The notes beneath the pieces are model-generated. The model had not been told where the DNA came from and made no database searches. It saw only the letters and a program-made list of their open reading frames with translations. The position numbers and the translations under genes were made by a program. DNA of 64,000 nucleotides, taken from an uncultured Oscillospiraceae bacterium (GTDB lineage Bacteria; Bacillota; Clostridia; Oscillospirales; Oscillospiraceae). The stretch spans positions 1 to 64,000 of the forward strand of contig CALXDD010000004.1 of the NCBI GenBank assembly GCA_944386985.1, written 5' to 3'. How positions within the stretch are numbered: position 1 is the stretch's first letter; every line of letters starts with the position of its first letter. Of the stretch, positions 16,132 to 25,450 are shown one piece after another.

Positions 16132-17502
16132 TTATTCCTGTACCGCTCTTTGCTGAATCCGGAGGTTTTTGAACTCCCGCGCCACAAAAGCCACAGAGAC
16201 CACAAAGGCAATAAAGTCCGCCACAGGCCCCGCCAGCAGTACGCCGAAAATGCCGAACCGCAGCGGCAGCAGCAAAATCAGGGGAATCAGGAAAAACACC
16301 TGACGGGTCAGGGACAGCAGAAGTCCCTTCAACGCCTTCCCGATGGCGGTGAAGAAATTGGAGGAGAGCAGCTGCACACCGTTGACCAGCACCATGAAGA
16401 GAAACGTCCTCATAAATAAAATGGCGAACTCAAAATAGAGAGTCTCTCCGTCTCCGAAAAGGGAGATGATGGGGCCGGGAAAAAACTGGAACAGGCAGAA
16501 GCCCACCGCTGAGACGGCAAAATTCCATCGGATCGCCAACAGATATGCCTGCCGTACCCGGTCGTACTTTCCTGCGCCGAAGTTATAGTCGATGATAGGC
16601 TGTACCCCCTGGGAGATACCCACAATGACGGAGAGCAGGATGGCATTGGTTTTCATCACGATACCGCAGGCCGCCAGAGGGATTTCTTTCCCATAGATGG
16701 AGCGAGCTCCGTAGTAGGTCAGGGAATTGTTGAGAACAATCTGGACCAGCGTGATGGCCACCTGGTTGATACAGCTGCTGATACCCATATAGACAGTCCG
16801 AAGATTGTCCCGCAACTCCAGGCGAAAACAGGATCTGTCCAGCTGAACGGTACGGAAATGCCACAGATACCGCAGTGCCAGAGCAAAGGAGAGGATCTGT
16901 CCCAGAATGGTGGCCAGCGCCGCGCCGAATACGCCCCAGTCAAACAGGAAGATAAATACCGGGTCCAGAATGGTATTGACGATAGCCCCGGCCACCATAC
17001 AGAGCATGGAGTATCTGGGGCTGCCGTCCGCACGGATTAGGCTGCTGATACCGTTGGTAAGAATCAGGAAGGGCATTCCGATCAGTACGATCCCCGCATA
17101 CTGCCGGGCGAAGGGCATGACCTGCCCGGTGGCTCCAAACACCTGGAGAAGGGGCGTCAGGAACAGCTCTCCGACCAGAAGATAGACAAGCCCCGCCCCG
17201 GCCATCAGCACCACGCCGTTCCCGACCAGACGGGCCGCCCGCTCCGGCTCCTTTTTCCCCAGATAAATGGAAAACCGGGAGGCGCTGCCGATCCCCAGCA
17301 GCAGCGAAATCGCCAGACAGATGGTGGACAGCGGATAGGATACATTGGTGGCGGCATTGCCCAGATACCCCACCCCCTGGCCGATGAAGATCTGATCCAC
17401 AATGTTGTAAAGAGAGCTGACCAGTGTGGCCGTAATGCTGGGGATGGCAAAGCCCCGCAGCAATTTGGATATTTTTTCGTATGCCAGTGGGTTCTCATTC
17501 AT
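16132..17502 (-). CDS. MATE family multidrug/metabolite exporter
   Basis: The 456-aa protein has about twelve membrane segments and MATE hallmarks (NAATNVSYPLSTICLAISLL, and GISQGVQPIIDYNFGAGKYD in the second half). It would export cationic or aromatic compounds using an ion gradient. I prefer the ATG at 17502 because AGAGG lies 9 nt upstream; the ATG at 17511 touches that site. It overlaps the end of the MarR gene by 8 bp, so the regulator and pump are translationally coupled. Confidence 0.92.
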   Translation of the reverse strand: MNENPLAYEKISKLLRGFAIPSITATLVSSLYNIVDQIFIGQGVGYLGNAATNVSYPLSTICLAISLLLGIGSASRFSIYLGKKEPERAARLVGNGVVLMAGAGLVYLLVGELFLTPLLQVFGATGQVMPFARQYAGIVLIGMPFLILTNGISSLIRADGSPRYSMLCMVAGAIVNTILDPVFIFLFDWGVFGAALATILGQILSFALALRYLWHFRTVQLDRSCFRLELRDNLRTVYMGISSCINQVAITLVQIVLNNSLTYYGARSIYGKEIPLAACGIVMKTNAILLSVIVGISQGVQPIIDYNFGAGKYDRVRQAYLLAIRWNFAVSAVGFCLFQFFPGPIISLFGDGETLYFEFAILFMRTFLFMVLVNGVQLLSSNFFTAIGKALKGLLLSLTRQVFFLIPLILLLPLRFGIFGVLLAGPVADFIAFVVSVAFVAREFKNLRIQQRAVQE

Positions 17503-17944
17503 CAAACTCATCCTCTGTCCGCTTGACGCCCAGTTTTTCCGCGATGTCCCGGCCTGCCCGCGCCAGCATTCTCTGAAATTCTGCCTGTTCCTCTGCCGGA
17601 AGACTGTTCAGCAGTGCGTCCTCTGTCTCCTGGCAGGCAGCCCGGATCTGTCCGGCAATGGACAGGGCCCGCTCCGTGGGATAGAGCTTCCAGGTCCGCT
17701 TGTCCTGTTCACACGGGACACGGGTCAAAAATCCCTTTTTCTCCAGTGCCGCCACCATGCGTACAATATTGCTGGGATGAACATAGACGGTGCCCAGCAG
17801 TGAGTCCTGGGAAATTCCCGGGTGGTCACAGACCTTCAAAAGATACATGTGCTGGCTGCTGTTGATGCCAAGGGGAGCCAGCCGTTGGTCCAGGTAAACC
17901 TTGGCAAACCGATCTGCCACAGACAGCCACTTCAATAGTTTCAT
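17495..17944 (-). CDS. MarR family regulator
   Basis: The 149-aa winged-helix regulator contains ISQDSLLGTVYVHPSNIVRM (recognition region, about 44-63) and the wing KKGFLTRVPCEQDKRT. MarR repressors usually respond to phenolic or antibiotic ligands. Overlap with the MATE gene indicates that it regulates its own operon. AGGAGG lies 8 nt upstream of the ATG. Confidence 0.9.
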   Translation of the reverse strand: MKLLKWLSVADRFAKVYLDQRLAPLGINSSQHMYLLKVCDHPGISQDSLLGTVYVHPSNIVRMVAALEKKGFLTRVPCEQDKRTWKLYPTERALSIAGQIRAACQETEDALLNSLPAEEQAEFQRMLARAGRDIAEKLGVKRTEDEFDE

Positions 17945-17968
17945 TTCTTACGCCTCCTGTCAGTGCTT

Positions 17969-17997
17969 AGCATACATCAAAATGCGTGCGCGCGCAA
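17969..17997 (-). promoter_or_regulatory. Promoter of the marR-MATE operon
   Basis: Minus strand: TTGCGC (17992-17997), 17-bp spacer, TATGCT (17969-17974). Confidence 0.6.
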
Positions 17998-18009
17998 TAT
18001 CTTTTTTAT

Positions 18010-18064
18010 AAAAATTCACGGGAGGTTCCACAAAGTTTGCCGCGGAGCCTCCCATGAATTTTTT
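18010..18064 (-). terminator. Terminator after the TPR/DUF4261 gene
   Basis: Arms AAAAATTCACGGGAGG (18010-18025) and CCTCCCATGAATTTTT (18048-18063) enclose an imperfect inner stem. On the minus strand the hairpin ends in TTTTTAT, downstream of the gene ending at 18142. Confidence 0.75.
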
Positions 18065-18141
18065 ATAGGCTTTTATGGAAAATGCAGCGTTCTCCCCCGC
18101 TCCTCACGGATGATCCGGCTGAAGTCACTGTACCCGACTTT

Positions 18142-21100
18142 TTACTCTTCCATTGGAAGATAGGAAATTTTCAGCGTTATCTGATCCGGCAGGACCACCC
18201 CATTGCCGCGGGTGATAGCGTGCTTGTCCTCTGCTGAGAAACCAATGGTCTCTCCGTCGTGGAGCTCCACATCGTTTTCCAGCACATATGACGTCAGGCC
18301 TGCCAGGAAGTCCCGGAGTTCTCCCGGCTGGGCGCCGGCGTCCAGCACCTCCATCTCCTCCTTGCCGAACTGCTCCAGGCCGTAGGTGTAGCCGCACATT
18401 CCGCCCTCGCTTCGGTACAGACCGAACCAGACCCAGTTGAAGATAGGCAGCATGTCCTCTTTCATCATCTCCGCGAAGCCCTCATAAAACCGGGGCTCAA
18501 ACACCACGCCGCTGGCGTACACACCGGTGGCGTATTGCTGGCGGCAGCAAGCGGCCAGGACCTTGGTATAAAGCTTGCCCAGCTCCAGCACATCTTCCTC
18601 TCCTCCGATCACCGCCACCATGATATGAGCCGTATGGGATCTGGCTGCCTTCACTGCATCGGGCCACATATAGTTGTTCTCCGCGTTTTCCTCCGCCTCT
18701 CCGTTGGGGATGGGAGCCGGCATCATGCTGACGGCCACCAGACTGTCCCCCTGCGTGAAGACCAGGGTATCCTCTCCGTCCTCCCTGTCCTCCTCCTGTT
18801 GGGCCGCAAGGCCCCACTTTTCCCTCAAGTCCCGGACCAGCTGTTCCTTGTCCCATTTTGCCCGGGACAGCAGCACAAAGCCTGCAAAGCTGCCCCGCAG
18901 GTTGCTCGGTTCCCCGCCCTCACCGTCCTCCTCCGGGCGGTCCTCAAACCAGGCCGCCTTGTACAGGTTGCCGTCTGCCTCCCGGAAGATTTGAAAATGC
19001 CGGCCGTCTCCGGGCTGACGGTACACAAGACCCATGCGGCGGGTCTGGTCCACCAATACCGCTGCCAGAGTACCTTCCGGGCCGTCCCCCGTGGTGTAGG
19101 TCAGCCAGTCGCCGCCGTCCAGCCAGTTCTTCAGCTGCCGCAGCCAGTCCGTTCCCAGCTTGGAGAGTCCCGCCTCGTTCATGCGGAAGGAGACTTCCAC
19201 AGGATGCTCTTTCACCGGATAGTGAAACTCGCAGCATGGATCATCTTTGGTGTAGTCATACCGCTCCGGGTGGAACAGCTCATAAAAATCGGAAAGCCCC
19301 TTCCCGTCCACTCGGATGCAGGCCAGGGCTCTCTGCTTTTCGTCCGCGTCCTCGTCGCTCCGCGCCTGCAGCGACGCATCCGCCTCCGGGTTGATCCACT
19401 GGTATTCCATCTGCTCCAGGGTGGCCCCGGCGTTGATCTCCTGCTGCAGCGTCAGGAACTCATAGTCGCCCGGCTCCAGGGTCAGTCCCTGCCTGACAGC
19501 CTCCAGCGCACCCGCTTTATTTCCGAAATGCGCCCGCAGCTTGCCCACCTGCAGCCAGATCCAGGGATAGTCCGGCTCCTCCAGAGCTCCCTGCTCGGCG
19601 TATCGCAGAGCCTCCTCCAGCCTGCCGCAGTACATGAGGGCCACCGAGTAGCGGTAGTACCAGGTGCCGCAGCCTTTGGCGTTTTCTTCCGAGTCCTTCA
19701 TCCATTGAGCAGCCCGGTAATAGTAGATGTAATCGTCCAGATTGTTGCAGGCAAATGAATACCAGAGGGCCATCTGCAGATCCTGACGGGCCTGTCTTTC
19801 CGTAAATTTTTCCTCTTTTACGCCGTTTTCTATAAAATCCTTCAGCCATTGAAGCATTTTCCCGTAGTAGCCGGAGATTTCATCCGACAGGGATTCCAGC
19901 ATTTCAATATCCTCTGCCGAGAGCAGTGATCCGGTTTCCTCATGAATGTCCGGTTCTGTTTTCTCCTCATCCAACAACGGGACACCACCCACATCCCGCC
20001 GGAAGGTATGGAAATGCGCATAGGGGAGATCCCTTTCTTCGAAAAACTCCTGGGCCGCACGCAAAACAGCAGGCAGATCCCAGGCGATGAAATCAAGATA
20101 CCCGTGGTATAACCCGGTAGCCCCGCCCAGGAAGGTCACAGCTTCCGCTCCAGCGCTGTTCAAGATCGCCTCCTGCAGCGCATCCCGGAAATCCAGAATA
20201 TTTTTACTCCGTTCCTCGCCGGTAAAACCGGAAAGCGGATACAGCAGAAATCCGACCGCAATTCCGTCCAGGTGGTACTCATCCACCACATCGCTGCGGG
20301 CGGTCAGGTAATCGTTGATGAGTACCGGAAGACGGCAGGTTCCACTATAGACATCCAGCCGCCAGTCGGCATCCGGATCTTCCACTGGTTCCAGTTCATA
20401 GGCAGCGTAGCTGTTTTCCAGATAGTCGCTGCCATCCCTCCAAAGGGAGAACCCCATGCTTTGAAGCAGCTGCGGCAGTTCAGAAAGAAGCATAGCCGGT
20501 TCCTCTTTCGGCTCTGCATAGACATCAAAGCCAGCAACAAAAGCGATGGCGGAAATTTCCCCCACCGCCTGATCTACCAGCATGGAGAGCGCCCACCAAA
20601 CCCTGTCCGAATTCTCCCTCAACAGCGGCGCCAGCTTTTCACAGTAAAGGGCCAAAGTCACCCGACCGTCCTCTGTTTTCTCTGCCCACATCTGCACGTC
20701 CTCAGCCCGCACTTCGATGTCTCCGGCCCGAAGCATAAAGCCTTTGGAGGGCTGGCGGCCTACCCAGATATTCCAGCGTTCCAGGACTGATTCCGGGGCC
20801 TGACGCTGGAAGTACACCAGCGGGAACAGCCGGGAACGGTATCCCTCCGGGCTGAGGATCAGCTCATATTTTTCTCCATTGAAGCCCAGCTCAAACGAAG
20901 TATCACGAAGAGCGGGCTTCAGCGCATCACCGCACTTTTCAAGGAGCTCCTCGCCGCGCCGGCGCATTTTGTCGGCATCCATGATCTGGCGCAGCTCTGC
21001 TTCGATCCCGGCAAAGGCCGTCCACGCTTCTTCCGTTCTCTCCCGGAAATTCTTCTCAAACCGGGGCAGCGCCAAACGATGACGGCAGTCGTCGATGAGG

Positions 21101-21432
21101 TTCTGGGTATCCTCGTCTCCGGGGCGGGCTTTCAGCGCTTTTTCAAAATAACGGAGAGCAGGGCCTTCTTCGTCCAAATAGTAATAGGCCGAAGCGATCC
21201 GATAATTCCAGCAGTGATCCTCTTTGAAATACTCCTCGTGAGGCTTCAAAAGTGTGAGGGCCTTTTCATAAAGCGTCCTTTCTCCGATCTCCGCAACGGC
21301 GATATACGCCTTGGCAAGCTCGCTGTCCATCTCTGGGGTACGTTCCCCGGCCGGAACAGCCTCCAGAGCGTCGATAATCTTCTGAACCTCATGCTGCTCA
21401 AACCAAAGCTGGCATTGTTTCAATAGTTCCAT
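18142..21432 (-). CDS. Large TPR protein with C-terminal DUF4261 domain
   Basis: The 1096-aa cytoplasmic protein has TPR-like helical repeats at the N-terminus (about 1-130; ALRYFEKALKARPGDEDTQN) and a second set in the middle (about 590-660; ALRYAEQGALEEPDYPWIWL). The C-terminal 260 residues match DUF4261 (GFVLLSRAKWDKEQLVRDL; SLVAVSMMPAPIPNGEAEEN). Between these are domains I cannot name. No signal peptide or catalytic motif is evident. It stands alone with GGGGAGG before its ATG. A scaffold role is plausible but unsupported. Confidence 0.75.
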   Translation of the reverse strand: MELLKQCQLWFEQHEVQKIIDALEAVPAGERTPEMDSELAKAYIAVAEIGERTLYEKALTLLKPHEEYFKEDHCWNYRIASAYYYLDEEGPALRYFEKALKARPGDEDTQNLIDDCRHRLALPRFEKNFRERTEEAWTAFAGIEAELRQIMDADKMRRRGEELLEKCGDALKPALRDTSFELGFNGEKYELILSPEGYRSRLFPLVYFQRQAPESVLERWNIWVGRQPSKGFMLRAGDIEVRAEDVQMWAEKTEDGRVTLALYCEKLAPLLRENSDRVWWALSMLVDQAVGEISAIAFVAGFDVYAEPKEEPAMLLSELPQLLQSMGFSLWRDGSDYLENSYAAYELEPVEDPDADWRLDVYSGTCRLPVLINDYLTARSDVVDEYHLDGIAVGFLLYPLSGFTGEERSKNILDFRDALQEAILNSAGAEAVTFLGGATGLYHGYLDFIAWDLPAVLRAAQEFFEERDLPYAHFHTFRRDVGGVPLLDEEKTEPDIHEETGSLLSAEDIEMLESLSDEISGYYGKMLQWLKDFIENGVKEEKFTERQARQDLQMALWYSFACNNLDDYIYYYRAAQWMKDSEENAKGCGTWYYRYSVALMYCGRLEEALRYAEQGALEEPDYPWIWLQVGKLRAHFGNKAGALEAVRQGLTLEPGDYEFLTLQQEINAGATLEQMEYQWINPEADASLQARSDEDADEKQRALACIRVDGKGLSDFYELFHPERYDYTKDDPCCEFHYPVKEHPVEVSFRMNEAGLSKLGTDWLRQLKNWLDGGDWLTYTTGDGPEGTLAAVLVDQTRRMGLVYRQPGDGRHFQIFREADGNLYKAAWFEDRPEEDGEGGEPSNLRGSFAGFVLLSRAKWDKEQLVRDLREKWGLAAQQEEDREDGEDTLVFTQGDSLVAVSMMPAPIPNGEAEENAENNYMWPDAVKAARSHTAHIMVAVIGGEEDVLELGKLYTKVLAACCRQQYATGVYASGVVFEPRFYEGFAEMMKEDMLPIFNWVWFGLYRSEGGMCGYTYGLEQFGKEEMEVLDAGAQPGELRDFLAGLTSYVLENDVELHDGETIGFSAEDKHAITRGNGVVLPDQITLKISYLPMEE

Positions 21433-21773
21433 ATTTGTTTCCTCCCCTCACGCACCGTAAGCAGCCGCAATGTCAATAAACTGAATGTATATACCGCAGG
21501 CCTTTCCCTGTACGTCATAGCTAAAACAGTAGTGCCGGGACCTGCGCGCCCCATTTTTCCGCAATTCCGCCATAAACAAATCTTTCTTTTGTTCTCCGGG
21601 CACAAGCAGGCGCCGCACCGCCGCCAGGACAGGCTGATACAGGACATGAAAGATCCGCAGAAACCCAAAAGCCGGTAATAGAAACCCGGCCTTTTCCGAT
21701 GTTTGTCAGCATTCCGCTGCCATTTGCTCTCATGGGATGCTGCACTTCATTTCTGTATATCTTCTTCCGCCCT
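21433..21773. other. Intergenic region between TPR/DUF4261 and tetR copy B
   Basis: I see no supported gene here. A hairpin (AAAGCCGG / CCGGCCTTT, about 21669-21697) may end the minus-strand tetR transcript, but its T-tail is weak. Short open frames on the minus strand lack ribosome sites. Confidence 0.5.
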
Positions 21774-22388
21774 TTACGTCCCTTCTCTCACCCGCTCCAT
21801 CTCAGCCAGCAGCGCGTTGATCTGAAATTCCGCCATGTCGTCGGCAACCTCAGGAAAGAGAAACGGCATCGTATCCGGAATGGCCTTGCGGACCATCATC
21901 ATGGTCAGGGCCAGATTACCGAACAGCCGGGGATCTATGCTGTCAACCGGAAGTCCGAAAATAATGAGCAGACCGCTGTATAAACCGATCTGATCTTTTC
22001 GGAACGCCTGAAAACAGTCTTCAGAAAGGCAGCGTCGGATCTCCTGTTCTTCCTCAATAGACAATACGGCGATCCCGCTTTTTGCCCCGTAGCAGCAGTT
22101 TCGCAAAAAGGTTTTCACCCCATCCCGCCAGCTGAGCTCCGGGTCGTCCATCAGCTGCCGGGCATAGTGCAGCAGCTTGGGCTGCTGATACCGGAGCGCC
22201 TGGAGCACCAGCTCCTCCTTGGAGGGAAAAAAACTGTAAAAGAAGGTTTTGGAAATTCCGACTTGCTTGCACAGGACATCAATGCTGCTGTGGATCAGTC
22301 CCCGATCCACAATGCACTGGACTGTGGTCTGCAGCAATGCCTCCCGGATTTGCTCCCGCTCCTGCTCTGAATAGGATTTTCTTGCCAT
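21774..22388 (-). CDS. TetR family regulator, copy B
   Basis: The 204-aa regulator is a paralog of the one at 13752-14381. Its helix-turn-helix region includes SIDVLCKQVGISKTFFYSFF (about 34-53), and its ligand domain has NCCYGAKSGIAVLSIEEEQE. It has its own promoter with a 6-3-6 palindrome just downstream, suggesting autorepression. It is convergent with no obvious target; the neighbouring minus-strand gene is the TPR/DUF4261 protein. Confidence 0.88.
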   Translation of the reverse strand: MARKSYSEQEREQIREALLQTTVQCIVDRGLIHSSIDVLCKQVGISKTFFYSFFPSKEELVLQALRYQQPKLLHYARQLMDDPELSWRDGVKTFLRNCCYGAKSGIAVLSIEEEQEIRRCLSEDCFQAFRKDQIGLYSGLLIIFGLPVDSIDPRLFGNLALTMMMVRKAIPDTMPFLFPEVADDMAEFQINALLAEMERVREGT

Positions 22389-22423
22389 CCGGCTCCACTC
22401 CCTCCCGTTAAAAACTAAAATTA

Positions 22424-22467
22424 AAAAACAGTGTTTTTATTATAGAGGACAGGACTCAGATATGCAA
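22424..22467 (-). promoter_or_regulatory. Promoter and operator of tetR copy B
   Basis: Minus strand: TTGCAT (22462-22467), 17-bp spacer, TATAAT (22439-22444). Immediately downstream is a perfect 6-3-6 inverted repeat AAAAAC AGT GTTTTT (22424-22438), well placed for autorepression. Confidence 0.7.
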
Positions 22468-22536
22468 TCCCCTTCCAGCAAATTTTCACATTCTTTCGGT
22501 GGCTGTCAGATTGACATATTCCGGCCCCTATGCAGC

Positions 22537-22570
22537 AAAAAAGCTCCTGCCGCTGCGGCAGGAGCTTTTT
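22537..22570 (-). terminator. Terminator of the LysR-divergent operon
   Basis: AAAAAGCTCCTGCC and GGCAGGAGCTTTTT form a near-perfect stem, 34 bp after the stop of the CMD-cupin gene. It is symmetrical, with A/T runs on both sides. Confidence 0.88.
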
Positions 22571-22603
22571 CCCATGATAGCTATTCGAAACAGTATGCCG
22601 CCC

Positions 22604-23356
22604 TTACCCCAGTTTGGCGTACGCTTCATCGGCAACAGCCTCCAGCCACTCGTTGGAGCAGTTTTCGCCGGGTACCTCTATGGCCAGATGGGAGAACCAG
22701 CTGTCCGGGGCGGCGCCGTGCCAATGCTTCACTCCTACAGGGATGTTTACCACATCTCCGGGTTGAAGGGCCCGGGCCTCCTTCCCCCACTCCTGGTAGT
22801 ATCCCCGGCCCGCCACGCAGACAAGGATCTGCCCGCCGCCCTGACCGGCGTGGTGGATGTGCCAGTTGTTGCGGCAGCCCGGCTCGAAGGTCACGTTGCA
22901 CACCCCCACCTGACTGGTGGAGAGAGGCTGCAGGTAGCTTTGGCCCACGAAATACCGGGCAAAAGCGTCATTGGGCGCTCCGATGGGAAAAACCATCTCC
23001 TGCTGGTGACGGGCCTTGCCGTCCCCTCCGGCATCCTCCGCCCACACCTCTTTGGCCATGCGGAAGGCCGCCCATGCCTTGGGCCATCCGGCATAGAAGG
23101 CCGCATGGGTCAAAATCTCCGCGATCTCCTGGCGGGTGATACCGTTCTGCTTCGCTGTCGCCAGGTGATACTGGAAGGAGCTGTCCACCAACCCCTGGGA
23201 CATGAGGGCCACCACCGTCACCAGGGAACGGTCCCGGAGAGAGAGCTTGTCTTCCCGGCTCCAGACCTCACCGAATAAAACATCATCATTGAGCTGGGCA
23301 AACTTGGGTGCGAACTCCCCCAGGGCATCTCTGCCCGCTGTCTGCTTGACCGCCAT
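22604..23356 (-). CDS. Carboxymuconolactone decarboxylase-like/cupin fusion protein
   Basis: The 250-aa protein joins an AhpD/CMD-like domain (about 1-110; LRDRSLVTVVALMSQG, ILTHAAFYAGWPKAWAAF) to a C-terminal cupin (about 135-240; NNWHIHHAGQGGGQILVCVA and VKHWHGAAPDSWFSHLAIEV). The cupin histidines could bind a metal. The CMD part lacks the CxxC of peroxidase-type AhpD, having HAAF there. It is the last gene of an operon with redox and hydrolase genes and probably acts on a small organic compound. The substrate is unknown. Confidence 0.88.
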   Translation of the reverse strand: MAVKQTAGRDALGEFAPKFAQLNDDVLFGEVWSREDKLSLRDRSLVTVVALMSQGLVDSSFQYHLATAKQNGITRQEIAEILTHAAFYAGWPKAWAAFRMAKEVWAEDAGGDGKARHQQEMVFPIGAPNDAFARYFVGQSYLQPLSTSQVGVCNVTFEPGCRNNWHIHHAGQGGGQILVCVAGRGYYQEWGKEARALQPGDVVNIPVGVKHWHGAAPDSWFSHLAIEVPGENCSNEWLEAVADEAYAKLG

Positions 23357-23369
23357 ATTGACTTACCTC

Positions 23370-23921
23370 CTATGCAAGTGAAAATGTTACCTGGACAGTC
23401 CCCTCCCCCAGCTTTTCCTGCAGGCCGGTGGGATCATCAATTCTGGCAAGCCGGATAAAGTTCCAGGAATTGGTTCCGTAATAAATGGTAATCTGATTTC
23501 CCTGATAGAGGATCACATCTCCGGGCTCCGTGGTGATCTGCGTATCACTGCGGGTCAATGTGGCGCCCAGAGGTCCCACCTTCTCAAAGCCGCCGTAGTC
23601 CTCCATTGCTACAGTCACCGGCCCTTGGGCAAGAAGCTCCTTGAATTCCTCGGCAGAGCGGTTGTCTGCAAAGGTTGCCAGCAGTTCATAATCTCCCACT
23701 GTGATTTTCAAGGCTTCTTCCTCCTGACTTGATTCCGTTTCCTCAGGTTGCTGGGGCTGTTCGGGTTGCCGGGACTGTTCGGTCTCCTCCTCTGCGATCA
23801 CCACCTGGGCCGGGGGCGCGTCGGGATCTGCCGTAGCCTCGCCGGAGGCACAGGCGGAGAGGCCAAGAATCGCAAGGAACACACAAAAAATTTTTGTCAC
23901 AAAATTTCTCTTTCCTCTCAT
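23370..23921 (-). CDS. Lipoprotein with cyclophilin-like domain
   Basis: The 183-aa protein has a signal peptide with lipobox LSAC (cysteine about 24), a Glu/Gln/Pro-rich linker (about 45-70), then a cyclophilin-like fold (FADNRSAEEFKELL, LYQGNQITIYYGTNSWNFIR). It should be anchored outside the membrane. Related domains are often attached to flavodoxins or found beside flavin reductases, consistent with the operon. Ligand and activity are unknown; this is not a proven peptidyl-prolyl isomerase. Confidence 0.85.
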   Translation of the reverse strand: MRGKRNFVTKIFCVFLAILGLSACASGEATADPDAPPAQVVIAEEETEQSRQPEQPQQPEETESSQEEEALKITVGDYELLATFADNRSAEEFKELLAQGPVTVAMEDYGGFEKVGPLGATLTRSDTQITTEPGDVILYQGNQITIYYGTNSWNFIRLARIDDPTGLQEKLGEGTVQVTFSLA

Positions 23922-23922
23922 T

Positions 23923-24897
23923 TCACTTCAGATTTTCATGGAAAAACTGCTCAATTTTCTCAAAGGGAATGATCTCTTTCCGGTCGTAGAGGTCGGTGTG
24001 GACCGCCCCGGGGATGATGAGCAGCTCCTTGTTGTCCGCATAGGGACTGTCTTTCACCATATCGGCATAGGCATCCCTGCTGAAGTAGCAGGAATGGGCC
24101 TTCTCCCCGTGGATCATCAGCACGGCGCTGCGGATCTCGCTGCTGTAATGCAGGATGGGCATATTGAGGAAGGACAGGGACGAGGTCACATTCCATCCGT
24201 CATTGGAGTTGAGGGACCGCTCCGTATAGCCCCGCTCCGTCTTGTAATAGTCATAGTAATCCTTTACAAAGAAAGGAACGTCCTCCGGCAGCGGGTCCAC
24301 CACACCGCCCGCCCGGGCGTAGGCGCCGTTTTTGTAGTCCTCCGTCCTCTGGGCGTTAAGGGACTTTTTCGTCTCATACCGGGCGTCGGCATTGTCGGCA
24401 GCGTCAAAATAGCCCTTGGCGTTCACCCGGGTCATGTCGTACATGGTGGAGGTGACAGTGGCCTTGATACGGGTGTCCATGGCGGCGGCGTTAAGGGCCA
24501 TGCCGCCAAAACCGCAGATGCCCAGAATGCCGATTTTTTCCCTGTCCACAAAGTCCCGGGTGGAGAGGAAGTCCACCGCGGCGGAGAAGTCCTCGGTGTT
24601 GATATCCGGGGAGGCCACATTCCGGGCCTCTCCCCCGCTCTCTCCGATGAAGGAGGGGTCGAACGCCAGGGCGGCAAAGCCCCGGCTGGCCAGCTCCTCG
24701 GCATAGAGCCCGGCGCACTGCTCCTTCACCGCGCCGAAGGGACCGGCCACCGCCACAGCGGCCAGCTTTCCCTCCGCCTCCTTGGGCAGGTACAGGTCTC
24801 CCGCCAGCTGGATGCCGTAGCGGTTGTGGAAGCGTACCTTCTCCCGGGCAACCGTATCCCGCATGGGGAAAGAGTATCCATGATATCTGGAATGCAT
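23923..24897 (-). CDS. Alpha/beta hydrolase (dienelactone hydrolase-like)
   Basis: The 324-aa hydrolase has the usual order: oxyanion region VAGPFG, strand-loop FDPSFIGESGG, nucleophile elbow GILGICGFGG, and C-terminal VLMIHGEKAHS and GAVHTDLYD carrying the acid and histidine. The elbow holds cysteine instead of serine, as in dienelactone hydrolase. It starts 14 bp after the flavoprotein gene and ends 1 bp before the lipoprotein gene. The substrate is unknown; an ester or lactone is likely. Confidence 0.88.
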   Translation of the reverse strand: MHSRYHGYSFPMRDTVAREKVRFHNRYGIQLAGDLYLPKEAEGKLAAVAVAGPFGAVKEQCAGLYAEELASRGFAALAFDPSFIGESGGEARNVASPDINTEDFSAAVDFLSTRDFVDREKIGILGICGFGGMALNAAAMDTRIKATVTSTMYDMTRVNAKGYFDAADNADARYETKKSLNAQRTEDYKNGAYARAGGVVDPLPEDVPFFVKDYYDYYKTERGYTERSLNSNDGWNVTSSLSFLNMPILHYSSEIRSAVLMIHGEKAHSCYFSRDAYADMVKDSPYADNKELLIIPGAVHTDLYDRKEIIPFEKIEQFFHENLK

Positions 24898-24910
24898 GAT
24901 GTTTTCCTCC

Positions 24911-25450
24911 TTACACAGCTTTTCCCATCTGATAGGCCTTTTCCAGAGCGGGATGGCCCTGGATCTCCCCTACCGCGGTCACTCCGCCTGCAAAGACCGT
25001 TCCCGCCAGACGGGCCTTCTCAAAGCAGTCGATCCAGCCCATGAGACCGGTGACGGTCCCCTCCACCGTATGCTCGTCCTCCTCCGCCGCAGCAGCCAGC
25101 AGATAGACGTCCCGGAATGCATAGTCGGCAGGAAACAGAGGGTTGGCCCGGTCCAGCATGGTTTTCATCTGGCCGCACATACCGTAGTAGTAGACAGGGG
25201 TGGCAAAGGCGATGACATCGGCAGTCAACATCTTCTGGGCGATGGCGTCCGCATCATCGCGGATGACACAGCGCTTGGTGCGCTGACAGGCAAGACACCC
25301 TTTGCAAAACCCGATGGTCTTGTCGTACAGGGCGACCTTCTCCACGTCGTTCCCGGCCTCCCGGGCTCCGCGAGCAAATTCCTCCGCCAGAGTATCCGAG
25401 TTGCCGCCCCTCCGAGGGCTGGTGGAAATCACTAAAACCTTCTTGCTCAT
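24911..25450 (-). CDS. Flavodoxin-like NAD(P)H-dependent oxidoreductase
   Basis: The 179-aa protein is of the NADPH-dependent FMN reductase/iron-sulfur flavoprotein type: the FMN phosphate loop is STSPRRGGNSDTL (about 9-21), and FCKGCLACQRTKRCVI has the cysteine spacing that can hold a cluster in iron-sulfur flavoproteins. It would reduce quinones, nitro compounds or enones using FMN. Its start overlaps the stop of the upstream acetyltransferase gene by 1 bp. Confidence 0.88.
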   Translation of the reverse strand: MSKKVLVISTSPRRGGNSDTLAEEFARGAREAGNDVEKVALYDKTIGFCKGCLACQRTKRCVIRDDADAIAQKMLTADVIAFATPVYYYGMCGQMKTMLDRANPLFPADYAFRDVYLLAAAAEEDEHTVEGTVTGLMGWIDCFEKARLAGTVFAGGVTAVGEIQGHPALEKAYQMGKAV

